Shown: positions 23,716 to 31,700 of the stretch, in pieces
How positions within the stretch are numbered: position 1 is the first letter of the stretch
Layout: every line of letters begins with the position of its first letter
Program-made: the position numbers and the translations under genes
NCBI RefSeq assembly: GCF_014202995.1
Contig: NZ_JACHIA010000005.1
Coordinates: 124,001-188,000, forward strand
Direction: 5' to 3'
DNA from: Longimicrobium terrae
GTDB taxonomy: Bacteria > Gemmatimonadota > Gemmatimonadetes > Longimicrobiales > Longimicrobiaceae
DNA: 64,000 nucleotides
Notes under the pieces: generated by a model
Databases searched by the model: none
Told to the model about the DNA's origin: nothing
Seen by the model: only the letters and a program-made list of their open reading frames with translations

Positions 23716-23757
23716 AAAAAGAGGGGCCGCATCCACGCCGGATGCGGCCCCTCTTTT
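23716..23757. terminator. Bidirectional intrinsic terminator
   Basis: AAAAAGAGGGGCCGCATCC, a five-base loop, then GGATGCGGCCCCTCTTTT. The stem is perfect and flanked by A- and T-tracts, so it can end both the transglycosylase (plus) and ferredoxin (minus) transcripts. Confidence 0.92.
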
Positions 23758-23784
23758 CGTTCATCAACCGTGGCGCAGACCGGA

Positions 23785-24021
<237 letters not shown>

Positions 24022-24085
24022 ATCGGTCTCCAGCCAGGGGTCAGGGATTGGCGTCGGTCGCGGCCGCGCGGGCCGGCAGATCGAC

Positions 24086-24134
24086 AACGTAACAAGCTAT
24101 CAGACGATTGTAAAGCTGTCGAACGAACGTTCGA
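24086..24134 (-). promoter_or_regulatory. Candidate fdxA promoter with upstream CGAAC-N4-GTTCG palindrome
   Basis: On the minus strand TTTACA (24109-24114) and TACGTT (24086-24091) are 17 bp apart, an acceptable -35/-10 pair. Just upstream lies TCGAACGAACGTTCGA (24119-24134), with 6-bp arms around GAAC. This matches the LexA/SOS-box consensus CGAACRNRYGTTCG of Gram-positives completely. Because it sits upstream of -35, an activator or a regulator of another start site is equally possible. Confidence 0.45.
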
Positions 24135-24139
24135 GCGGA

Positions 24140-24985
24140 TCAGGCCAGGTGAGTGGAAAACCACTCCAGCGTGGCGTCGGCGGCGGTCCGCAGCTCCGGC
24201 GTGGCGCCCGCGTACGGGTGCTTCGACCCGAAGGTGTGGTCACCGCCCTCCACCACCAGCAGTTCCGCCTCGTCGCCCGCCGCGTCAAAGAGCGCGTGCC
24301 CCTCCTCCACCGTCACGGTCGCATCCGCGTCGCCGTGCACGATCAGCCACGGAATGGACAGCCGCGCCGCCGCCGCGGGAATGTCGAGCCGCTGCTGGTT
24401 CTGCTCCCAGTCCGCCCAGTACGCGGGACCCACGGGCATCATCTGCCTGGTCCGCGTGTTTTCCACCTCCACTGTGCCGCCCGCGCGCCAGGTGGCGATC
24501 TGCTCCGGCTTCCACCGCGAGGCGACGTCGCCGATGGCGGCCCAGGTGGCGAGCGCGTCCACCCGCGGATCGTCCGCCGCGGCTAGGACCGCTTCGCCGC
24601 CGCCGCGCGAGTGCCCCATCAGCCCGATGCGCCGCGGCGTACGGGGAAGGATCGTGCCGCTGGAGACGGCGTCCAGCACGGCGCGGATTTCGGCCACGTT
24701 GCGGCTGTGCGTCTGCTGGGCAAAGCGGTCCAGCGCGGAGAAATCCACCCCGTCGTCGCCCAGCCCGTTACGCGAAAAATCGAACGTGACCGCCGCGAAG
24801 CCCCGCTGCGCCGCCGCCCGCGCCAGGTTGGGAAAGAAGTTGGCGCCGCGAAAGCCCTTGAAGCCGTGGCAGATGACCACCGCCGCGGTGGGCCGCAGCC
24901 CCGCGCGCACGCGCACGTCGCCGCGGATGGGCGGGCCGCCGTCCGCGGCGCGGATCTCGAAGTCGGTGCGGGTGAACGCGGGCAT
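24140..24985 (-). CDS. Alpha/beta hydrolase (dienelactone hydrolase-like)
   Basis: 281 aa. The nucleophile elbow GLMGHSRGG (Ser in GHSRGG, about residue 125), an acid near VHGDADATV and a histidine in VEGGDHTFGSKHPY form a normal catalytic triad. The oxyanion region is VICHGFKGFRGANFF. No signal peptide, so cytoplasmic. The start is 24 bp downstream of the DR2241-like gene, consistent with the last position in the cbiX operon. Substrate unknown. Confidence 0.9.
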   Translation of the reverse strand: MPAFTRTDFEIRAADGGPPIRGDVRVRAGLRPTAAVVICHGFKGFRGANFFPNLARAAAQRGFAAVTFDFSRNGLGDDGVDFSALDRFAQQTHSRNVAEIRAVLDAVSSGTILPRTPRRIGLMGHSRGGGEAVLAAADDPRVDALATWAAIGDVASRWKPEQIATWRAGGTVEVENTRTRQMMPVGPAYWADWEQNQQRLDIPAAAARLSIPWLIVHGDADATVTVEEGHALFDAAGDEAELLVVEGGDHTFGSKHPYAGATPELRTAADATLEWFSTHLA

Positions 24986-25009
24986 GGGCCTCCGGATGAG
25001 GAGCGGTGG

Positions 25010-25945
25010 TCAGGCCGCCATGGGGCAGCCGCGGCAGGGAACGGCCTTGGGACAGCCTTCGCACGGAAGCTCCGGCGCGGCCAGGTCGCCGATGCGCTCC
25101 TTTTCCTCCGCCAGCCGCAGAGCCAGGTAGCGCATGCGGCGGGAATTGGTGGGCTCGCTGAACTCGCCTTCGCGCGCCAGCCCCACGGTTCCCGTCGCGG
25201 CGGAGGCGACGATCTCCCGCACCTGCGAGATCTCTTCCGCCCCCAGGCGGCCCAGCCCGGCGAGTTCAAAGCGGGGCGAGCGCTCCTGCACCAGCACCTG
25301 CCGGGCAAAGGAGATGAACATGGAGCAGGCTTCGGGGCAGGGCACCGGGGCGTCGCCCGTCACCTCGCCCTCGGAGGGCATGTCCAGCGGCGTCTGCGCG
25401 TCCACGCTCCACGCCACCCGGCGCAGGCAGACGGCGTCGCCGCAGCAGGCGCGCACGGTGTTCCGCACCACCTGGGGCGGCAGCAGCTTGACCGCGCCGT
25501 ACATCCCCGTCTGCCGCGCGGCGACCTCGCGCCAGTGCGTCACCCGCAGCGAGTTCGTCCGCCCCGCGTGCCAGTGCACGGCGCAGGCCGGGTACAGGTA
25601 CTCCAGCGCGGTCCACAGCCCGGGGCCGTCCAGGTCCACCAGCGCCCACCCCTGCCGCAGCGACGGCGCCGTCTTGAGCGGCCGGTGCTCGCCCGCGAAC
25701 GTGGTCTGCGCAATCTCCCGCGCGGCGAACGGATCGCCGCTGACGAAGGCGACGGTGTCCAGCGTGCGGAACTCGTCGCGGCAGTGGCGGATTTCGTATC
25801 GCCCCTCGCCCGTGCGGCGCAGGCGGGCCTCCAGAAACTCGCGGCCGTCGTGCCCCGCCTCGTCCACCCAGGCCAGCAGGGCGGCGCGGGCCTCGGCGAC
25901 GCCGGCGGGCGCGTGCCCGCCGCGGTCCTCGCGCGCGTCAGACAC
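25010..25945 (-). CDS. DR2241-family protein, chelatase-associated, with Cys-rich C-terminus
   Basis: 311 aa. The sequence (WALVDLDGPGLWTALEYLYPACAVHWH, RVTHWREVAARQTGMYG, CCGDAVCLRRVAWSVD) fits the DR2241 family, in which the domain accompanies CbiX and has been described as binding an iron-sulfur cluster. Cysteines occur in RACCGDAVCL, CPEACSM and the terminal CEGCPKAVPCRGCP, enough for one or two clusters. Its start overlaps the CbiX stop by 8 bp, so the two chains are coupled as separate subunits. Role in cobalt/tetrapyrrole metabolism is inferred from family and context. Confidence 0.85.
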   Translation of the reverse strand: MSDAREDRGGHAPAGVAEARAALLAWVDEAGHDGREFLEARLRRTGEGRYEIRHCRDEFRTLDTVAFVSGDPFAAREIAQTTFAGEHRPLKTAPSLRQGWALVDLDGPGLWTALEYLYPACAVHWHAGRTNSLRVTHWREVAARQTGMYGAVKLLPPQVVRNTVRACCGDAVCLRRVAWSVDAQTPLDMPSEGEVTGDAPVPCPEACSMFISFARQVLVQERSPRFELAGLGRLGAEEISQVREIVASAATGTVGLAREGEFSEPTNSRRMRYLALRLAEEKERIGDLAAPELPCEGCPKAVPCRGCPMAA

Positions 25946-26741
25946 CGGCGGCCTCCACGGACAGCCCGGCGGGAACGCGGGCGCCGGCTTCGCGCGCGCG
26001 CTGCAGGACGATGTCGCCCACTTCCGGAAAGGTGCCCACCGGCGGCGCGTAGAAGATCACCTTGCCGTCCTTTTCCGTCACCGTGCTCACCGCGGGGCGG
26101 TTGATCCCCAGGTCGTCGGGAATGGTTTCCTGCGTGTGCCATCCCTCGGCGACAAAGAAGGGAACCAGCACCACGCGATCCTCTTCCATCGACTCCAGCA
26201 CCTCCCCCACTTCGGGCTCCTGGTCCAGAAAGCCGGTGCGCACGTGGCCGAAAACGGCGGCTTCGTCCGCCTCGCGGCTCACGCGGTAGATGACCTCCGC
26301 CGAGTTGCTGTTGCGCTCCGTGCCGTGCCCGATGATGATGAGCCCCGCCCCGCGCGCCTGCTCGTCCGAGAGCCCCGCCGTTTCTTCGGCGCGGCGCAGG
26401 ATCATGGACGCCATGCCGGGGTGCGTGCCCACGGGGCCGGCGTAGTGGATGGTCTTGCCCAGCTTGCGGGTGACGGAGGGCGCGGGCCCGTCCAGCCCCA
26501 GTTCACGGGGGATGACTTCTTCCGTGAAGTAGCCTTCGGAGATGAAGAGGGGAACGACGTACACCTCGTCGGCTTCCACCAGGTCGAACACCTCGCGCAT
26601 GGAGGGCTCTTCCTTCCAGAAGCACTCGCGCACCTCGTCAAACGCGCCGGTGGCGCGGATGGCCGCGGCGTGGCGGTAGACGGGTGCGCTGCTCTCGGCG
26701 TTCAGGTGCGACCCGTGGCCGATGATGATCAATGCCTGCAC
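25938..26741 (-). CDS. cbiX: CbiX-type sirohydrochlorin chelatase, two-domain
   Basis: 267 aa from a GTG (VQALIIIGHGSHLN) that has an excellent AGGAG ribosome site; the long frame upstream is non-homologous. Two CbiX modules in tandem: the first begins LIIIGHGSHLNAESSAPVY, the second LIIIGHGTERNSNSAEVIY. Metal-binding His residues are present in both. PLFISEGYFTEEVIP and PFFVAEGWHTQETIP are the second conserved blocks. The enzyme inserts cobalt (or another metal) into sirohydrochlorin in the anaerobic-type B12 pathway. cobB in this window is a second corrin gene. No cobalamin riboswitch was recognised upstream. Confidence 0.92.
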   Translation of the reverse strand: MQALIIIGHGSHLNAESSAPVYRHAAAIRATGAFDEVRECFWKEEPSMREVFDLVEADEVYVVPLFISEGYFTEEVIPRELGLDGPAPSVTRKLGKTIHYAGPVGTHPGMASMILRRAEETAGLSDEQARGAGLIIIGHGTERNSNSAEVIYRVSREADEAAVFGHVRTGFLDQEPEVGEVLESMEEDRVVLVPFFVAEGWHTQETIPDDLGINRPAVSTVTEKDGKVIFYAPPVGTFPEVGDIVLQRAREAGARVPAGLSVEAAGV

Positions 26742-26861
26742 TGCACTTGCTCCTTCGACGATCGTTGTGCGAGCGCCGAAGATGCGAGCGCGGGGGGCGG
26801 GGGGCAAGGGAAGAGGGCGGGGGCGGATGGTCTGGTGCGCGGGGCGGAGTTCACGGGCGGC

Positions 26862-27146
26862 CCCCACCCGGGCCGGCACAACCGGCCCACCCTCCCCCAA
26901 AAAAGACTGGGGGAGGTTGTTGGCGGGCGGATGGTCTGGCGCGTGAAGCGGAAATCGATGCGTGCCCACGCTGTCTTGAGCGAATGAATCCGCCGCTCAG
27001 ACAGCGGGAACCCCCGACACGACGCCCACAGGCGCCGTTCGGGGCTTCAACCGCGTTCGGTCTCCCGCGGCGAAATGGGGTGTGCTCCCTCTCCCACATC
27101 CGTTCGTGGGAGAGGGTCGTCGTGCGCAGCACGCGGGGTGAGGGCC
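26862..27146. repeat. Composite repeat block R3-R1-R2
   Basis: Three dispersed elements in tandem. R3 at about 26862-26923 has CCCTCCCCCAAAAAAGACTG and GGGGGAGG arms. R1 at 26968-27054 has GAGCGAATGAATCCGCCGCTC and the CCCCCGAC ... TTCGGGGCTTCAAC arms. R2 at about 27078-27146 has CTCCCTCTCCCACATCCG, GTGGGAGAGGG and GTCGTGCGCAGCACGCGG. The same elements occur near 31332-31692 (R1-R2) and in inverse order near 33530-33998. It fills most of the 26742-27337 gap. Confidence 0.8.
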
Positions 27147-27337
27147 CCCGCCGGCGGCCGCGCACCAAGCCAGTCGCCGCCGCCGAACCGCCTGCCCCTG
27201 AACTCGGCTATCTCCACGAAAGCCCTTCTTTTCTCCGCACGGTCCAAGGTCCGGCTTGTGCTTTGCGTACGCCCGGGAGATGTTGTCCCGAGCTGCAACT
27301 CGCCGTGGTACCAGTCAACCAGCACGTCCTGAAAGTC

Positions 27338-27883
27338 ATGCCGAACCGCCTTTTCGCCCGTGCGCTGCCGCTGCTGGTTCTGGCCGTTGCGCCCCGGCTG
27401 GCCGCGCAGCAGGCGGCGCCCATCCTTCCCGGCAATGAGGTGCGCGTGCTGGCGCCATCGGTGAGCCCCAACCGGCTGCAGGGCACCGTGGTGCTGTACC
27501 AGGCCGACACGCTGGCCATCGAAGACGCGGGCGGCATGCGCTACGCCATTCACGTGGACCAGATCCGCAAGCTGAGCCGCAACCTGGGCTACAGCCGCGC
27601 GCGCTCCACGCGCCGCGGCGCCATCATGGGCACTTTCGTGGGGACGGCGGTTGGCCTGGTGAGCGGCCCGCTGATCTCCATGGAGCGCAAGGACGAGCGC
27701 TTCGGGCGCACCACGGCCCTCACCGCGGCGGGCGGCGCGCTCGTGGGCGCCGGGCTGGGCGCGGCGGCGGGCTCCCTCTTTGCCGGCGACCGCTGGCAGA
27801 ACCTGCGGACGCCCATCCCCCGCACCCGCTACGACGTCGCGGTGGGCGCGTCGGGCGTGGGGATGACGTTCCACGTCCGCTGA
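27338..27883 (+). CDS. Exported glycine-zipper-like protein
   Basis: 181 aa from MPNRLFARALPLLVLAVAPRLAAQQ, a clear signal peptide. Residues about 28-80 form a small beta segment (GNEVRVLAPSVSPNRLQGTVVLYQADTLAIED...MRYAIHVDQIRKLSR). Two Gly/Ala-rich helices follow (GAIMGTFVGTAVGLVSGPLI and ALTAAGGALVGAGLGAAAGSLF), similar to glycine-zipper outer-membrane proteins. A longer upstream frame runs through repeat DNA and is rejected. Probably envelope-located; function unknown. Bidirectional terminator downstream. Confidence 0.85.
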   Translation: MPNRLFARALPLLVLAVAPRLAAQQAAPILPGNEVRVLAPSVSPNRLQGTVVLYQADTLAIEDAGGMRYAIHVDQIRKLSRNLGYSRARSTRRGAIMGTFVGTAVGLVSGPLISMERKDERFGRTTALTAAGGALVGAGLGAAAGSLFAGDRWQNLRTPIPRTRYDVAVGASGVGMTFHVR

Positions 27884-27902
27884 CGGCGGTTTCCGGATGA
27901 TG

Positions 27903-27934
27903 AAAAGAGGGGCACCGGCGGGTGCCCCTCTTTT
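27903..27934. terminator. Bidirectional intrinsic terminator
   Basis: AAAAGAGGGGCACC / GGGTGCCCCTCTTTT with a three-base loop. It lies between the convergent glycine-zipper gene and EamA transporter gene and can end both. Confidence 0.92.
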
Positions 27935-27954
27935 CGTTTGCGGCCAGCGGCGTT

Positions 27955-28905
27955 TCATCCCGCAGCGCGGCGCCGCGAGCCGGGGTCCGTGCGGACGACC
28001 ATCACCCCGACCAGGGTGAGCGCCGCGCCGGCCAGGGCCAGCGTGGACGGGCGCTCCCGCAGGATGACGGCCCCCGCGGCGAGCGCCACGATCGGCGTCA
28101 GGTTGCTGAAGATGGCCGTTCGCGTGTTGCCGATCCGCTCCACGCCGCGATACCAGATCAGGTATCCCAGGCTGATGGCGAACCCGGCGGAAAAGGCGAG
28201 TCCGCCCCACGCGCCCGGCGTCACCGCGGCCCACCGCTGCGCGCGGAGGGCGGGAATGCCGGCGGGGATGAGCCCCGCGGCGCCCACCCACAGCGTCCAC
28301 GCCGTGGTGCGCACCGATCCGTATCGCGCCACGATGGGACGCGCGCCCACCGTGTACGCCGCCCACGCGATCGCCGCGGCCAGCAGGATGCCGTCGCCCA
28401 CCAGCCCCGCGCGTCCCTGCGCGCCCAGGCCGGCGCCGCTCACCAGCGCGATGCCGGTGATGGAAAGCGCCGCGCCGCCCCAGGTGCGGCCGCCCGGTTG
28501 CTCGTGCCCGGTGGCGAGGGAGAGAAACGCCGTCATCACCGGGGTGAGCGCCAGGATCAGCGCGCTGTGGCCCGCCGCGCTGCGGTCCAGCCCCAGGATG
28601 AAGCACATCTGGTAGATGACGTTGCCCAGCAGCCCCAGCGCGATCACCCGCGGCGCGTCTGCCCGGGCGGGAAGCCCGGCCTCGCCCCGCGCGCGCAGCA
28701 CGCCGTACACGAGCACGGAGGCGATGGCGAAGCGCAGCGCGTTGAAGCCCAGCGGATCAAATACGCGCAGCGCGTCCTTGACCACGGCGAAGTTCACGCC
28801 CCACACGCACACCATCAGCGCCAGCGAGCTTTCCGTCCACCCCCACCCCGGCACCGGCCCCGTCGCCTCCGCGCCCAGTTCCGTCGCCCCGTCCCGCTCG
28901 TCCAT
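27955..28905 (-). CDS. EamA/DMT-family transporter
   Basis: 316 aa from MDERDGATELGAEATGPV; a 19-residue longer start would run over the hairpin at 28930. Two EamA repeats of about five membrane helices each: first half LMVCVWGVNFAVVKDALRVFDPLGFNALRF, second half ILLAAAIAWAAYTVGARPIVARYG. Conserved patterns include NLTPIVALAAGAVILRE. DMT carriers export amino acids, nucleotides or drugs; the substrate cannot be read from sequence. Confidence 0.92.
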   Translation of the reverse strand: MDERDGATELGAEATGPVPGWGWTESSLALMVCVWGVNFAVVKDALRVFDPLGFNALRFAIASVLVYGVLRARGEAGLPARADAPRVIALGLLGNVIYQMCFILGLDRSAAGHSALILALTPVMTAFLSLATGHEQPGGRTWGGAALSITGIALVSGAGLGAQGRAGLVGDGILLAAAIAWAAYTVGARPIVARYGSVRTTAWTLWVGAAGLIPAGIPALRAQRWAAVTPGAWGGLAFSAGFAISLGYLIWYRGVERIGNTRTAIFSNLTPIVALAAGAVILRERPSTLALAGAALTLVGVMVVRTDPGSRRRAAG

Positions 28906-28929
28906 CCCGCCGCTCCGCTGTAAAACGAA

Positions 28930-28960
28930 GCCGGGGAAGACGCACGTCGTCTCCCCCGGC
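28930..28960 (-). terminator. Hairpin between HAD gene and EamA gene
   Basis: GCCGGGGAAGACG and CGTCTCCCCCGGC form a 13-bp stem with one mismatch, 24 bp after the HAD stop codon. It probably ends the FAD-oxidoreductase/HAD transcript. Confidence 0.75.
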
Positions 28961-28983
28961 ATCCGGTATCCGCCACTCGCGCG

Positions 28984-29649
28984 CTATCCGCGGGCGAACG
29001 GCGACTCGTCGAACCTCGCCAGAAGATCGGCGGGATCGCGGTAGACCGCAACCGCGTCCTTCAACTCATCCTCCCTCCAGCCGCCGCAGGTGAGCGCGAT
29101 GCAGCGCACGCCCGCCTTGTTGGCCGCCTCGATGTCGTACGGCGTGTCTCCCAGCATGAGCGCTTCCCCCGGCTCGCACCCGCCGCGCTTCAGCGCCGCC
29201 TGCACGATGTCAGGATCCGGCTTGGACGCGTCGGCGTCGCTGGACGACGTCTTTTCATCCATCAGCTTCTCCAGCCCGCCCTGCTTCAGCAGCCCCTTCA
29301 TGTCCGTCTTGCTGGCGGAGGTGGCCACGACGAGCGTGAGCCCCTCGTCGCCAAAGCGGCGCAGCAGGTCGGCCGCATGCGGAAACGGCTTCAGCGTCGG
29401 GAGATAGCGCTCGCGAAAGATCTCGCCGCGGCGGTCCTTGATGCGCGTTCCCTCATCCGTGTCCTCCTCGATTCCCGTCAGCTCGGGGAGAACCTTGTCG
29501 CCGCCCATGCCGATCATCCGCCGCACGCGCCCGTACTCCACCGTGTGGCCGAACTCGGCCAGGGCATCCACCCAGGCGTGGGCGTGCTCGTCGTTGCTGT
29601 CCATCAGCGTGCCGTCGATGTCCAGCAGCACCGCCTTGAGGCCGCTCAC
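28984..29649 (-). CDS. HAD-superfamily phosphatase
   Basis: 221 aa from a GTG that overlaps the preceding gene's TGA by 4 bp (GTGA). Motif I LLDIDGTLMDS supplies the nucleophile and acid aspartates; motif II VVATSAS; motif III lysine in DASKPDPDI; motif IV MLGDTPYDIEAA. The cap domain inserted after motif I makes it a class I, beta-phosphoglucomutase/Gph-like enzyme. Coupling to a FAD/Rieske oxidoreductase suggests a dephosphorylation linked to that pathway, but no substrate is evident. Confidence 0.92.
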   Translation of the reverse strand: MSGLKAVLLDIDGTLMDSNDEHAHAWVDALAEFGHTVEYGRVRRMIGMGGDKVLPELTGIEEDTDEGTRIKDRRGEIFRERYLPTLKPFPHAADLLRRFGDEGLTLVVATSASKTDMKGLLKQGGLEKLMDEKTSSSDADASKPDPDIVQAALKRGGCEPGEALMLGDTPYDIEAANKAGVRCIALTCGGWREDELKDAVAVYRDPADLLARFDESPFARG

Positions 29650-31187
29650 GACTTCACCTCGTCCAGCTTCTTGAGCGGGCCGATGGCGGGGCCGGTGAGC
29701 ACCTCGCCGGTGGGGCCGAAGCGCGAGCCGTGGCAGGGGCAGTCCCAGCTGGTTTCCTCCGTGTTCCACCGCACCACGCAGCCCAGGTGCGTGCACAGCG
29801 CCGACATCTCGTGCACGGCGCCGGACGGATCGCGGTAGCACGCCACCTTGGAAAGCCCGCGCTGCAGGATGGCGCCGCTGCCGGCGGGAATCTGCACCGG
29901 GCCGTCCACGTCGCCGCCGGTGGGCGCCAGGCGCAGCATCTCCGACGCGACGTCCAGGTTCTCCTCCACGAACTCCATCACCGAATCCGTGCTGATGCGG
30001 ATGCGCGACGGATCGTACAGCGACTCCCACTCGTTCGGCGTGCCCAGGATGAGGTCGCGGATGAGCATTCCCGTGATGGTCCCGTGCGTCATGCCGTGGC
30101 CGGAGTCGCCCGTGCCCACGTACACGTTTTCGCGCTTGCCCGGGTCGCGGCCGATGAAGGCCATGTAGTCCGCGGGCTCCATCACCATCCCGCTCCAGCG
30201 GAAGTCAAAGGTCTGCGCGGCGGGAAAGTGTTCGCGCGTCCAGGCTTCCAGCGGCGCGTAGCTCTGCCGCTCATCGTCCTCGTGCGCCTGCTTGTGGTCT
30301 TCACCACCCACGATCAGCCACTCGTGGGACGGATCGCCCTCCACCGGCTGCACGCGGATGTAGTGATAGGCCTCGCGCGTGTCCCAGTACAGCCCGCGGG
30401 CGACGCTGCCCGCGGGGATGCGCGACGCCACCACGTACGAGCGATACGGCGCCTGCTTGGTGTGTGGCCGGAACCGGTCGTGGATGGGCGGATTGGTGCA
30501 GACCACCGCCGCGCCCGCGGTGACGGAAAATCCTTCGCCGGACACGCGCGTCCGCTCGCCGCCCTCCACCTCCATCACGTGCGTGCCGGTGTGGATGCGG
30601 CCGCCGCGCCGCTCGATGGCATCCGCCAGGCCGTTCAGGTACTTGAGGATGTGGAACTGTCCCAGCCGCGGAAAGCGCAGCGCAGGGCCGCTGTCGAAGG
30701 GCACGCCGGGAATGCGCTCCACCATCTCGGCGTCTGCGCCGGCGCGGCGGGCGGCGTCGCGTTCTTTCTCGAGGAAGTCCCGCGTCTTGTCGGGATCCAG
30801 AAAGTAGTAGCCGTCCACCCGCTCGTAGTCGCAGTCGATCCCTTCCGCCGCGGCGATGGCGCCGATCTGCTCGATGGCGGCCTGATGGCTGGCAAAGGCC
30901 AGGCGCGCGCCGTCCTCGCCGTGCACCTTTTCGAGCACGTGGAAGTAGTCGTCCAGCGCGCTGCTGAGGTGGGCGGTGGTCTGCCCCGTCTCGCCTGCGC
31001 CGATGGCGTCCTTTTCCAGGACGATGACGCGCTTTCCCGCCGCGGCGAGCAGGTACGCGGTGGTCATGCCCGCGATCCCCGCGCCGATGACGCACACGTC
31101 CGCCTCCGCGTCGCCCGTGAGCGGCGTGGTCTGCCGCTGGGGGTGCGTGGATTCCCACACTGAAACCGATCGTTCGTTGGACTGCAT
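29646..31187 (-). CDS. FAD-dependent oxidoreductase with C-terminal Rieske domain
   Basis: 513 aa. Residues about 28-385 are a DAO-type FAD domain: dinucleotide motif VCVIGAGIAGMTTAYLLAAAG, EKD at the end of beta-2, and a GTGDSGHGMTHG near its end. Residues about 425-505 are a Rieske [2Fe-2S] domain: CTHLGC ... CPCHGSRF (Cys-X-His and Cys-X2-His). Fusions of this kind are known among bacterial oxidoreductases of uncertain substrate. No signal peptide. Coupled with the HAD phosphatase. Confidence 0.93.
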   Translation of the reverse strand: MQSNERSVSVWESTHPQRQTTPLTGDAEADVCVIGAGIAGMTTAYLLAAAGKRVIVLEKDAIGAGETGQTTAHLSSALDDYFHVLEKVHGEDGARLAFASHQAAIEQIGAIAAAEGIDCDYERVDGYYFLDPDKTRDFLEKERDAARRAGADAEMVERIPGVPFDSGPALRFPRLGQFHILKYLNGLADAIERRGGRIHTGTHVMEVEGGERTRVSGEGFSVTAGAAVVCTNPPIHDRFRPHTKQAPYRSYVVASRIPAGSVARGLYWDTREAYHYIRVQPVEGDPSHEWLIVGGEDHKQAHEDDERQSYAPLEAWTREHFPAAQTFDFRWSGMVMEPADYMAFIGRDPGKRENVYVGTGDSGHGMTHGTITGMLIRDLILGTPNEWESLYDPSRIRISTDSVMEFVEENLDVASEMLRLAPTGGDVDGPVQIPAGSGAILQRGLSKVACYRDPSGAVHEMSALCTHLGCVVRWNTEETSWDCPCHGSRFGPTGEVLTGPAIGPLKKLDEVKS

Positions 31188-31331
31188 CCCTGGCCTCCCG
31201 TACCGAGCACGCCTGCGGCCGCCGCGCCCCGGTGCGGCGGCGGGGCGGAGAGCGTTTGCAATGATCGTACAAGGACGCGGGGCAGGATGGATGGAGGGCG
31301 TCCGGGTGAGAATTGCGCGCCGCTCTCTGAC

Positions 31332-31692
31332 CTCCTGAGCGGATGAATCCGCCGCTCAAACAGCGCAAAAGCCCCGACACCGCGCTATTCGCGCCCGGTT
31401 CGGGGCTTCAACCGCATTGGGGCTGACGGCAGGTCAAGGATGCAGTCCGCGGCGGCCGATTTCGGGTCCGCAGGCGCGATTGCCACGCCGAGCGGCAGCC
31501 CAGGAACGCACGCCGAACCCGCCTCCGCACCGAACGGCTCCCCCTCCCCCGCTTGCGGGGCGAGGGGGCTGGGGGGAGGGGGGTGCCCGCCGCCACGCCG
31601 AACCATCCGGAACGCACGATCCTGGTGTGTGCTCCCTCTCCCACATCCGTTCGTGGGAGAGGGTCGTCGTGCGCAGCACGCGGGGTGAGGGT
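31332..31692. repeat. Long inverted repeat, left arm (R1-R2 composite)
   Basis: R1 (31332-31414), a linker, then R2 (31475-31692) with CCCCTCCCCCGCTTGCGGGG and GTGTGTGCTCCCTCTCCCAC motifs. The whole ~360 bp is imperfectly repeated in inverse orientation at 33530-33883, including the linker (GCAGGCGCGATTGCC here, CAGGCGCGAATTTAC on the other strand there). The arms bracket the alkaline phosphatase gene. This fills most of the 31188-31700 gap. Confidence 0.8.
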
Positions 31693-31700
31693 CCTTCCTT

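Noticed and set aside
24611-26987. Very long plus-strand ORFs antisense to the cbiX/DR2241/hydrolase operon
   Set aside because: High GC produces stop-poor antisense frames; translations lack domains and hydrophobic structure, while the minus-strand genes have clear motifs.
26742-27000. Cobalamin riboswitch upstream of cbiX
   Set aside because: I saw no B12-box-like conserved sequence; the region is mainly repeat R3. A covariance-model scan would be decisive.
27047-28606. 519-aa minus-strand ORF overlapping EamA and the glycine-zipper gene
   Set aside because: It is His/Arg/Gly-rich, crosses repeats R1/R2 and a terminator, and overlaps two well-supported genes in other frames.
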